A program made the translations under genes and the position numbers. 6,097 nucleotides of DNA from the NCBI GenBank assembly GCA_007571225.1, contig RKRU01000060.1:1-6097 (forward strand). Direction: 5' to 3'. Positions within the stretch are counted from its first letter, which is position 1, and each line of letters starts with the position of its first letter. The notes below the pieces were generated by a model, which made no database searches, was not told where the DNA came from, and saw only the letters and a program-made list of their open reading frames with translations. Shown here one piece after another: positions 1-5,728 of the stretch. The DNA is from Nitrosopumilaceae archaeon (GTDB lineage Archaea > Thermoproteota > Nitrososphaeria > Nitrososphaerales > Nitrosopumilaceae).

Positions 1-7
1 TACAGGC

Positions 8-496
8 ATGTTAGAGGCAGCGAAGATAACTGTTGATGGTCTTGTTCAGGGAGTCGGATTTCGTTACAGATCTCGATTAGTTGCGTACAAAAACAGTCTT
101 GTAGGATATGTGGAGAACTTGGAGGATGACACAGTAGAGATCTTGTGTGAGGGCGAGAAGAAAAATATTGATCAATTTATAGAAGAGATAAAAATGTTCA
201 AAAAACCCATCATCATAAGCGACATTAGGGTTCAATACATAAAACCTACTGGAAAATTTAAATCGTTCAAGACTATAATGAAAGATCATTTAAGCGAAAT
301 GCTTGAGGGTTTTTCGGCGGGCGCATTACATCTTGATATATTGCTAGAAAAGGCCGACATGTCGCTGAACAAGCAGGACCAAATAATAACTGAAATTCAC
401 GACCTAAACACAAACACCCGTGAAATGCTTGATTCTAGGTTCATGAGGCTGGAAAATGAGATCTTGAAGATAAAAACAAAACTAGAGATTCAATAA
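8..496 (+). CDS. Acylphosphatase with C-terminal coiled-coil extension
   Basis: Predicted cytosolic acylphosphatase, which hydrolyses carboxyl-phosphate bonds in acyl phosphates. The signature GLVQGVGFR lies at residues 11-19; R19 corresponds to the phosphate-binding arginine and N37 (in GYVEN) to the catalytic asparagine of the family. The usual Asp-Gly after that asparagine is Asp-Asp here (40-41). The domain ends near residue 90, the normal full length for this family. A further 70 or so residues are charged and heptad-like, ending in a Leu/Ile/Lys/Glu-rich stretch (about 115-162) that should form a coiled coil, perhaps for oligomerisation. The ATG at 8 places the motif as in other members, but the frame is open to the window edge, so an earlier start cannot be excluded. 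It is AT-rich compared with the pur genes and converges on them. Its promoter lies outside the window. The domain call is firm; the cellular substrate is unknown. Confidence 0.9.
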   Translation: MLEAAKITVDGLVQGVGFRYRSRLVAYKNSLVGYVENLEDDTVEILCEGEKKNIDQFIEEIKMFKKPIIISDIRVQYIKPTGKFKSFKTIMKDHLSEMLEGFSAGALHLDILLEKADMSLNKQDQIITEIHDLNTNTREMLDSRFMRLENEILKIKTKLEIQ

Positions 497-513
497 CACC
501 TTGAAGGTAACTG

Positions 514-521
514 TTTATATT
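514..521 (+). promoter_or_regulatory. TATA-like element between the convergent units
   Basis: The octamer TTTATATT resembles an archaeal TATA box and begins 17 bp after the acylphosphatase stop. An archaeal start site would fall about 25 bp downstream, near 543, just ahead of the hairpin at 570-600. No convincing + strand ORF follows, so if it is active it would make a noncoding or antisense RNA. AT-rich intergenic DNA often yields such matches by chance. An odd palindrome, ACCTTGAAGGT (498-508), sits between the stop codon and this element; its possible 3-base loop is too tight to call a terminator. Confidence 0.2.
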
Positions 522-569
522 CGGCGTAAACAATTTGCCAAATTTGTACCTAGACTTGGTCATTTGGGC

Positions 570-600
570 GTGGGTGACGTAAACGGTTACGTTGTACCAC
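570..600 (+). other. Inverted repeat / RNA hairpin between convergent genes
   Basis: ACGTAA (577-582) and TTACGT (587-592) form a perfect 6-bp stem around the tetraloop ACGG. Read as + strand RNA, the stem continues through three G-U pairs (574-576 with 593-595), skips A596, and gains four Watson-Crick pairs (GTGG 570-573 with CCAC 597-600). The minus-strand RNA would have C/A mismatches where the + strand has G-U pairs, so the fold is better on the + strand. It lies about 75 bp past the acylphosphatase stop and overlaps the stop codon of the small minus-strand ORF. It could be a 3' UTR structure, a transcription-end signal (though no T-tract follows) or part of a small RNA. Confidence 0.35.
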
Positions 601-736
601 TTAGGTCCCACCCCTCATGAATATTTGATTTCATACATATGGCCAGCAATCTGTTTATGTCAGACCTAATATGTTCGTTCCGCATCGCCAGTATGTACAT
701 CATCATGGCTTGTCCATCATGTTGCAGTGCTACCAC
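587..736 (-). CDS. Possible small protein, 49 residues, overlapping the DUF427 stop
   Basis: No family recognised. A GTG at 736-734 shares its first G with the last base of the DUF427 stop (TAGTG) and opens a 49-codon frame ending in TAA at 589-587. That junction is typical of translationally coupled archaeal genes. GGTGGTGG just upstream is a weak ribosome-binding match. The product begins with a polar segment, continues as a probable amphipathic helix (about residues 10-36, with MMMYILAMRNEH at 11-22 and DINRLLAICM at 26-35), and ends in a short Gly/Trp-containing tail. Three consecutive ATG codons (706-698) offer a later start. Codon choice (ATA Ile, AGG/AGA/CGG Arg) resembles the pur genes. 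Against it: the ORF is short, has no recognised homologue, and its stop lies inside a hairpin. It would be the last gene of the purQLF operon. Confidence 0.35.
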   Translation of the reverse strand: MVALQHDGQAMMMYILAMRNEHIRSDINRLLAICMKSNIHEGWDLSGTT

Positions 737-1020
737 TATGCCACCACCATAACTCCGCGCCAGAATGCTATCCTTCCCCTTATCTGGGCCGCCTCAGAAC
801 TCGGATCTGCATAACACCAAGCACAGTCCTTGTTCGTGCCGTCGCCTGTCACGACCGAATAGTAGCTGGCTATGCCCTTCCAGCCGCAAAACGTGTTGGT
901 ATCAGTAGGCCTCAGGAGGTCCATGCGCACCGACTCGGGCGGAAAGTAGTGGTTTCCCTCCACTACTATGGTATCGTCGCTTTCGGCAATTATAGTACCG
1001 TTCCAGATTGCTCTGACCAT
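736..1020 (-). CDS. DUF427 family protein (PF04248 type)
   Basis: A 94-residue protein that matches the DUF427 family throughout. The family-like features are VRAIWNGTIIAESDD (2-16), EGNHYFPPESV (21-31), the Cys-x-Trp-Lys-Gly segment CGWKG at 45-49 followed by ASYYSV, and the C-terminal GRIAFWRGV (82-90). Length is normal for the single-domain form. The family's biochemical role is not established, and no signal peptide or membrane segment is visible, so the protein is probably cytosolic. Residues C66 and C69 form CAWC; family members as I remember them usually have an aromatic residue at the second position, so this CxxC is unusual, and with C45 it could bind a metal or be redox-active (inference). 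The ATG lies 5 bp after the purF stop, with AAGGA 8 bp upstream, so it is almost certainly cotranscribed with purF. That suggests, but does not show, a link to purine or phosphoribosyl metabolism. Confidence 0.88.
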   Translation of the reverse strand: MVRAIWNGTIIAESDDTIVVEGNHYFPPESVRMDLLRPTDTNTFCGWKGIASYYSVVTGDGTNKDCAWCYADPSSEAAQIRGRIAFWRGVMVVA

Positions 1021-1025
1021 AACTA

Positions 1026-2507
1026 CTATCCTTCTCCTGCGCCGGCCTCCGTACCGTCCATCTCATCTCCCTTCATCTCCCTCCGAGTCTTAAACTTTGG
1101 CGTCACCCCAAGCGATGCATAGTCGCCAGTCGAGCACGCAAAACACATCGAGTCGGCAGGCAGGCCTACGGCATCTGCCAAGTTCTCTGCGCTGTTATAC
1201 CCCAGAAAGTCTGCGCCTATGCTGTTTCTGACCATCTCTATCGTCTCCTGCCTAGATAGCTCCCTTCTGTCAGGAGAGAAGGTTGCCAGTTCTTCCTGTG
1301 ATGGAAAGTCTATCCCCGCATAGCATGGGTGCGTAATGGGGGGATATGTTATGAGCATACTGATCCTCTTTGCGCCGGCCCTCCGCAGCGCCTTTACGAT
1401 TGCGCGCGAGCTGGTACCGCGCACCAAACTGTCGTCTATGACTACCACATGCTTTCCGTCTATGATCTCGCGGATGGGCATGATCCACCTGTTTATCTCC
1501 ATGCGTTCGGTATGGTGCGGTTCGATAAAGCTGCGCAGCGGGCCCTTCTTACTATACCTGTCCTTTAAGAGCCCCTCGTCAAACTGTATGCCAAGCTCTT
1601 GCGCATATCCGAGGGCTGCCGGCCTTGCAGAGTCTGGAACGGGCACGACTAGGTCCGCATCTTTTATGGGAAATTTTCTTGCAAGCATCTTACCTATACG
1701 CTTTCTTGTGACGTAGATGTTGGCTCCCTCCATCTTGCTTGACGGGTGGGCAAAGTACGTAAACTCAAATGAACAGTGGGCGCGCTCCGGTTCGGTGGAG
1801 AATATCTCAGATTCTAGGCCCTCTGCGCTTATTCGTAGTAGCTCCCCTGGCTTGACGTTTCGTATGAGCGTGGCGCCCACAGCCGACAGTGCAGACGACT
1901 CTGATGCGACTATGTACACGTCGTCGTCTTTTTTGTGCCCGAGCACCATGGGCCTGAACCCCTTTGGATCGCGCGCGGCGTAGACTGCGCCGTCATCTGA
2001 TATGAACGTAAAGCAGAATGAGCCTATCATCTCGTTTTTGAGTATGGATAGGGCTTTGCCCATCTTGCCGTTCTCGGATATCAGCGAGACTAAACGGTGT
2101 GCAGCCACCAGCGTGTCGCTTGCACTCTGCGGCGTAAACGTGCAGCCTCCGACCATATTTGATATCTCGTCTGCATTTGCAATCGTGCCGTTGTGAGCCA
2201 CGCACAGATCCTTGACCTTTAGCGGCTGGGCGTTCTCAAGCGATCCGCCCCCTACAGTAGAGTATCTTACGTGCCCTATTGCAGCAGGCGACGAGTACTC
2301 TTGGGCGAGCTTCTTGAACTCTGATGATGACGATGAGACGAGCCCCATCCTCTTGACGGGCTTGCGGTTTGGCACTGCAAGCCCCCATGCCTCCTGGCCC
2401 CTGTGCTGGAGCGCCCTGAGCGCGTCGATCCCCATGGGTATGACGTTTGTGCCGCTCAGGCTGAACACCCCCACCACGCCGCAGTTCTCTTGGGGCCTGT
2501 CAAGCAT
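1026..2507 (-). CDS. purF: Amidophosphoribosyltransferase PurF
   Basis: Catalyses the first committed step of de novo purine synthesis: PRPP and glutamine give 5-phosphoribosylamine, glutamate and pyrophosphate, in the cytosol. Residues 9 to about 235 are the class II (Ntn) glutaminase. The nucleophile is C9 in ENCGVVGVF, so an eight-residue propeptide must be removed. HVRYSTVGGG (79-88) and HNGTIANADE (105-114) are glutaminase motifs. The phosphoribosyltransferase half carries the PRPP loop VVVIDDSLVRGTSS (354-367). C245, C395, C455 and C458 match the four cysteines that hold the [4Fe-4S] cluster in Bacillus-type PurF, so a cluster is likely. The acidic Gly/Glu-rich tail after about residue 475 is dispensable-looking. 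At 493 residues it is normal length. The ATG overlaps the end of purL by 8 bp, and GAGGT lies 12 bp upstream. Nucleotide feedback inhibition is usual in the family. Confidence 0.97.
   Translation of the reverse strand: MLDRPQENCGVVGVFSLSGTNVIPMGIDALRALQHRGQEAWGLAVPNRKPVKRMGLVSSSSSEFKKLAQEYSSPAAIGHVRYSTVGGGSLENAQPLKVKDLCVAHNGTIANADEISNMVGGCTFTPQSASDTLVAAHRLVSLISENGKMGKALSILKNEMIGSFCFTFISDDGAVYAARDPKGFRPMVLGHKKDDDVYIVASESSALSAVGATLIRNVKPGELLRISAEGLESEIFSTEPERAHCSFEFTYFAHPSSKMEGANIYVTRKRIGKMLARKFPIKDADLVVPVPDSARPAALGYAQELGIQFDEGLLKDRYSKKGPLRSFIEPHHTERMEINRWIMPIREIIDGKHVVVIDDSLVRGTSSRAIVKALRRAGAKRISMLITYPPITHPCYAGIDFPSQEELATFSPDRRELSRQETIEMVRNSIGADFLGYNSAENLADAVGLPADSMCFACSTGDYASLGVTPKFKTRREMKGDEMDGTEAGAGEG
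1029..1038 (-). promoter_or_regulatory. Ribosome-binding site of the DUF427 gene
   Basis: On the minus strand AGGAGAAGGA spans the last codons and stop of purF. The proximal AAGGA ends 8 bp before the ATG at 1020, a good spacing. The purF stop is a tandem TAGTAG, so ribosomes terminate inside the leader of the next gene, consistent with translational coupling. Confidence 0.5.
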
Positions 2508-4944
2508 GGCCCTGCGTCAACCTCTTCAACGTACCTGACCATCTCTCATAGGCCTTATCAACACTTAGATCGACAAGCCTGTCTGTACCGTCGCGTATGA
2601 CGATGCGGTCCTTCCTACAGCCGAACTTGCCAATATGCGCAAATATAACGCCGTGCTCAGACAGAATCTGCCTGACCCGGTCCATATAGTCGTCGCCTAC
2701 TGCTAGCAAGTATCTTGAGTGGCTCTCAGAGAAGAGTAGGTCGCAGTTGCCCATGTTTGTGCCGTGCCGTGGAATTGTAGCAGCATCCATGGTGCAGCCC
2801 ATGCCAGATGCAAGGGACATCTCCGACGCGCCAACTGCAATGCCGCCCTTTGAGCAGTCGTGTACCGAGTCTGCCAGACCGTCTTTGACTATCCTTATTA
2901 CTGCGTCTGCGTTCTTTACGGACGCATCCATGTCTACTACGGGGCACCTGCCACCCGTAAAGTGTAGTACGTGTTCATAGTATTCAGAACCTCCCATCTC
3001 GCGTCCTGTGGTGCCGACTATAAGCAGGTTGTCACCCTGCCGTATCTGCCTGCGCGCATTGCGGCTTGCGCTCGCGCCGTCATCTATCAGCCCGAGCACC
3101 ATTATTACGGGGGTGGGCTTTATCGGTCCTGCTGCTGTCTCGTTGTACAGGCTTACCTTGCCTCCTATGCACGGTATCTTGGCGTGGCGGGCAAACTCGG
3201 ATACTCCGCGCAGCGACTCTAAGAATGTCCAGAAGATCTCTGGATCGGTGGGATCTCCAAACTGCATGTGGTCAAGCATTCCGATGGGTCTGGCGCCCGT
3301 GCATACCACGTTGCGGCACGCCTCCTCGAAACATCCTATTGCCCCCTCGCGCGGGTTTATGTAACAGTGTTTTGGGTTTCCGTCCATGGATATGGCCAGG
3401 TATTTGCCGTTGTCGAGGCGCAGTACAGACGCGTCTGCTCCCGGCCTGACTATGGTGCGTATCCCCACCTCGTGATCGTACTGGCTGTACACCCAAGATC
3501 GGCTTGCTATGTTGGGCGACGACAGCAGGGAGAACAAAGCGTGCTCTAGTGATGGTGTCGTTGTCGTTGCTGATGATTGCGACGATGATGGGGGTGATGA
3601 CGACGACGATGACTGCGACGATGATGGGGGTGATGACGACGACGATGTTGTTGTTGGCGATGAGGATAATGACGATGACGATGACTGCGATGACGACTGC
3701 GACGATGTAGACGACGATGACGACTGCGACGATGTAGACGACGATGACGACTGCGACGGGCGTATCGCTTCTTCCGCCTCTTTCTCTTGCTGCTGCAGTC
3801 TTGCAGATGCAGGCATCACATCCTCTATACCGTCAAGATATGCCGGCCTCTTTGAGGGTAGATCAAGCAGTCTGGCGTTTGCCACCACATCTGCGGGCAT
3901 CTCTGCTGCCACATCGGGGCCCGACATGACGCGCATCGCGCCGTCGTCTGTGACTCTGCCTATGGCAGAGCAGACAATCTCAAACTTGGAGCATATCTCC
4001 ATAATTTTGTCGTGCCCTGCTGAATCCGTAATTATGAGCATCCGCTCCTGCGACTCTGATATCATTATCTCCTCTGGTACCATATTGTCTTCGCGCGTGT
4101 GGACTGCCTGCACATCCATCTCGATGCCCACGCCCAAAGATTCAGCAGTCTCTGATATCGCACACGAGAGGCCTCCCCCTCCAAGATCCTTCATGGCCTT
4201 GATGGCCCCGGTATTTCTGGCCTCCAGTACTGCCTCTATGAGCAGCTTTTCCATAAATGGATCTGGAATTTGTACGGCTGATCTGTCTTCAGATTCAAAG
4301 GCGTCTGATGCAAACTGCGAGCCCCCTATTCCATCTCTGCCTGTATGTCCGCCTAATAACAGTACGATGTCTCCCTTACAGGCGTGGTTTTTAATCAGGC
4401 GCCCACGCCTGCCAAAGCCGACTGCGGCAACGTCGACTAGAGCATAATTGTCATAACATGAATCAAACTCTATCTCGCCCCCTATGGTGGGTATTCCAAG
4501 ACAGTTGCCATAGTCTGCTATGCCCGTCACGGCGTTCTTGAAGAGCCATCTAGACTTTGCCGCTGCAGGTGAACGCGTTGTGTCCCCAAAACGCAGCCCG
4601 TCAAGTATGCATACGGGACGTGTTCCTGTAGATAATATGTCCCTGATTACCCCACCCACGCCCGTGGCGGCCCCGCCGTAGGGCTCTACTGCAGACGGGT
4701 GGTTGTGGCTCTCTATATGGGCGGTCACTACATAGCCGTCCCCGACATCAAGTACCCCCGAATCGTACCCCTTCTCTGCAATTACCTGCGGGCCTGTGGC
4801 AGGCAGCATACGGAGGTGTATCTTAGATGACTTGTACGAACAGTGCTCTGACCACTCTGCGGCGACGATCTGTACCTCGACAGGTCTAGGCTCCCTGCCC
4901 AGCCTTCGCCTGAGATCATCAAGCTCATCTGCCGTCATACTCAA
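2500..4944 (-). CDS. purL: FGAM synthase large subunit PurL (small type) with poly-Ser linker
   Basis: Phosphoribosylformylglycinamidine synthase II: converts FGAR to FGAM using ATP and ammonia channelled from PurQ, normally with PurS as the third subunit. The N-terminal half (about 1-375) has WSEHCSYKSSK (31-41) with the catalytic histidine H34, HIESHNHPSAVEPYGG (76-91), DLGGGGLSCA (253-262) and SESQERM (296-302). The C-terminal half (about 467-814) has YDHEVG (489-494), DGNPKHCYINP (521-531), KVSLYNET (596-603) and HDCSKGGIA (695-703). Both halves look intact. Between them, residues 396-466 are almost all Ser with Thr, Pro and Gln, where relatives have a short loop, making the protein longer than usual. 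The TTG start is supported by GGAGGTG ending 10 bp upstream. An ATG six bases later (4938) gives 812 residues and numbers the catalytic histidine 32, as in Thermotoga PurL, so it is a real alternative. Confidence 0.97.
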   Translation of the reverse strand: MSMTADELDDLRRRLGREPRPVEVQIVAAEWSEHCSYKSSKIHLRMLPATGPQVIAEKGYDSGVLDVGDGYVVTAHIESHNHPSAVEPYGGAATGVGGVIRDILSTGTRPVCILDGLRFGDTTRSPAAAKSRWLFKNAVTGIADYGNCLGIPTIGGEIEFDSCYDNYALVDVAAVGFGRRGRLIKNHACKGDIVLLLGGHTGRDGIGGSQFASDAFESEDRSAVQIPDPFMEKLLIEAVLEARNTGAIKAMKDLGGGGLSCAISETAESLGVGIEMDVQAVHTREDNMVPEEIMISESQERMLIITDSAGHDKIMEICSKFEIVCSAIGRVTDDGAMRVMSGPDVAAEMPADVVANARLLDLPSKRPAYLDGIEDVMPASARLQQQEKEAEEAIRPSQSSSSSTSSQSSSSSTSSQSSSQSSSSSLSSSPTTTSSSSSPPSSSQSSSSSSPPSSSQSSATTTTPSLEHALFSLLSSPNIASRSWVYSQYDHEVGIRTIVRPGADASVLRLDNGKYLAISMDGNPKHCYINPREGAIGCFEEACRNVVCTGARPIGMLDHMQFGDPTDPEIFWTFLESLRGVSEFARHAKIPCIGGKVSLYNETAAGPIKPTPVIMVLGLIDDGASASRNARRQIRQGDNLLIVGTTGREMGGSEYYEHVLHFTGGRCPVVDMDASVKNADAVIRIVKDGLADSVHDCSKGGIAVGASEMSLASGMGCTMDAATIPRHGTNMGNCDLLFSESHSRYLLAVGDDYMDRVRQILSEHGVIFAHIGKFGCRKDRIVIRDGTDRLVDLSVDKAYERWSGTLKRLTQGHA
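3578..3647 (-). repeat. 36-bp tandem duplication in the purL linker
   Basis: A 34-bp stretch at 3578-3611 recurs identically at 3614-3647, a period of 36 bp or 12 codons. Each copy encodes a Pro-Pro within a Ser run followed by Ser-Gln (SPPSSSQS, twice). Identity at every base, including third positions, indicates a recent duplication. Confidence 0.9.
3698..3757 (-). repeat. 27-bp tandem repeat in the purL linker, 2.2 copies
   Basis: A 27-bp unit occupies 3698-3724, repeats perfectly at 3725-3751, and starts a third copy at 3752-3757 (TGCGAC). The period is 9 codons and encodes SSSSTSSQS units. It is a separate expansion from the 36-bp repeat, with less regular Ser codons between them. Both periods are multiples of three, as needed to keep purL in frame. 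Confidence 0.9.
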
Positions 4945-5627
4945 GTTTTGATGGCACCTCCCGTTGCGACAAGTGACTCAAATATCAGTGATGCAGGCCC
5001 GCAGTCTACATGGTTGGTCTCGTCCTCTGCTGCGCGCTCCGGATGGGGCATCATCCCCACTACGTTGCCGCCCTCGTTACATATTCCTGCGATGTTGTCT
5101 GCAGAACCGTTGAGGTCCGGCTCTGCATACCTGAAGACTATGCGGTTCTCACTGCGCAGCCTCTGCAGCGTCTCCTCGTCTGCATAGTAGCGCCCCTCAC
5201 CATTTGCAATGGGTATGGGTATCTCCTGCTGCGGCGACAGCCTTCTTGTAAACGGGGTGGATGTATTTCCAACCACGAGCCTAGTCCACCTACACATAAA
5301 GCCAAGGGAGCTGTTGATGAGCAGGGCGCCTGGCAGCATTCCAGATTCTACTAGTATCTGAAAGCCGTTGCAGACTCCTAGTATGGGCATGCCCTGCGCG
5401 GCCAACCTGCGTAGATCGCCCACTATGGGACTGTGCGCAGAGATTGCTCCTGCGCGCAGCCTGTCCCCGTAGGAGAACCCGCCTGGCAGCATCACTGAGT
5501 CGACGTCAGGCAGGACTGGTTCTTTGTGCCAGACGTACCGAACGTCAAGTCCAAATACATCTGCAAGAACATGGAACATGTCGCGATCACAGTTGCTGCC
5601 AGGAAATACGACAATGCCCACCTTCAC
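4941..5627 (-). CDS. purQ: FGAM synthase glutaminase subunit PurQ
   Basis: Class I (triad) glutamine amidotransferase that hydrolyses glutamine and passes ammonia to PurL. The start MKVGIVVFPGSNCDRD is family-typical. PGGFSYGD (48-55) forms the oxyanion region, C86 in GVCNGFQ is the nucleophile, and H195 and E197 in MPHPER complete the triad. NGEGRYY (142-148) is also characteristic. At 228 residues it is normal length and complete. The start codon is GTG (5627); the N-terminus is so typical that no other start is likely. Its TGA stop overlaps the TTG of purL by two bases, or lies 2 bp before the ATG alternative. It is the first gene of the operon, and a TATA-like box sits about 25 bp upstream, so the mRNA may be leaderless. 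PurS, often next to purQ in other genomes, is absent here. Confidence 0.97.
   Translation of the reverse strand: MKVGIVVFPGSNCDRDMFHVLADVFGLDVRYVWHKEPVLPDVDSVMLPGGFSYGDRLRAGAISAHSPIVGDLRRLAAQGMPILGVCNGFQILVESGMLPGALLINSSLGFMCRWTRLVVGNTSTPFTRRLSPQQEIPIPIANGEGRYYADEETLQRLRSENRIVFRYAEPDLNGSADNIAGICNEGGNVVGMMPHPERAAEDETNHVDCGPASLIFESLVATGGAIKT
4955..4961 (-). promoter_or_regulatory. Ribosome-binding site that bears on the purL start
   Basis: GGAGGTG on the minus strand, within the last codons of purQ, is a strong match to the anti-Shine-Dalgarno sequence. It ends 10 bp before the TTG at 4944 and 16 bp before the ATG at 4938. Spacing favours the TTG; codon preference favours the ATG. Confidence 0.55.
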
Positions 5628-5648
5628 AAACGACAGGCGGAAAAGTTG

Positions 5649-5655
5649 TATTTAA
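5649..5655 (-). promoter_or_regulatory. TATA-like promoter of the purQLF operon
   Basis: On the minus strand TTAAATA, within AATTAAATAC, is centred at 5652. An archaeal start site about 25 bp downstream falls at or beside the purQ GTG (5627), implying a leaderless transcript; no ribosome-binding motif lies between them. The rest of the gap to the next gene (5656-5728) is AT-rich and holds no supported gene. I saw no clear operator there. Confidence 0.5.
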
Positions 5656-5728
5656 TTCGTATTAGGTGAAATGGCCATCTCCTTGTACTATGAGTATATG
5701 TACGATTAATGTTCAAACTATTATATGA

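Larger units (their letters stand above)
3547..3759 (-). other. Low-complexity Ser/Thr/Pro/Gln linker within purL
   Basis: This segment encodes PurL residues 396-466, joining the two homologous halves. Every Ser in it uses a TCN codon (mainly TCG and TCA) and none uses AGY, although AGY codons occur elsewhere in the gene. That points to growth from a small TCN seed by slippage rather than gradual substitution. A charged helix (about 381-395, QQQEKEAEEAIR) precedes it, and LEHALFSLLSSPNIA (466-480) resumes the conserved fold. The tract should be disordered. The frame is kept throughout, so the enzyme is not broken. Confidence 0.93.

Noticed and set aside
497..586. Intrinsic terminators for the convergent genes
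   Set aside because: No T-tract of useful length follows either unit, and the ACCTTGAAGGT palindrome has too small a loop.
727..1122. A + strand 131-codon frame opposite DUF427 and the end of purF
   Set aside because: Antisense to two well-recognised genes, with no sensible protein content.
3578..3757. CRISPR-like repeats
   Set aside because: The units are directly adjacent with no unique spacers, are in frame with purL, and encode a Ser-rich linker.
3509..4447. A + strand 312-codon open frame rich in Asp, antisense to purL
   Set aside because: Its Asp tract is the complement of the TCN Ser repeats, and the remainder is antisense to well-conserved PurL. The length comes from the lack of stops opposite the repeat, not from coding.
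5652..5678. An eight-codon minus-strand ORF as a leader peptide before purQ
   Set aside because: The AAGGAG beside it touches the ATG with no spacing, and the ORF overlaps the TATA-like box expected to lie upstream of transcription.
5671..5709. A 12-codon + strand ORF starting ATGGCCATC
   Set aside because: It is very short, has no ribosome-binding site, and nothing suggests it is conserved.
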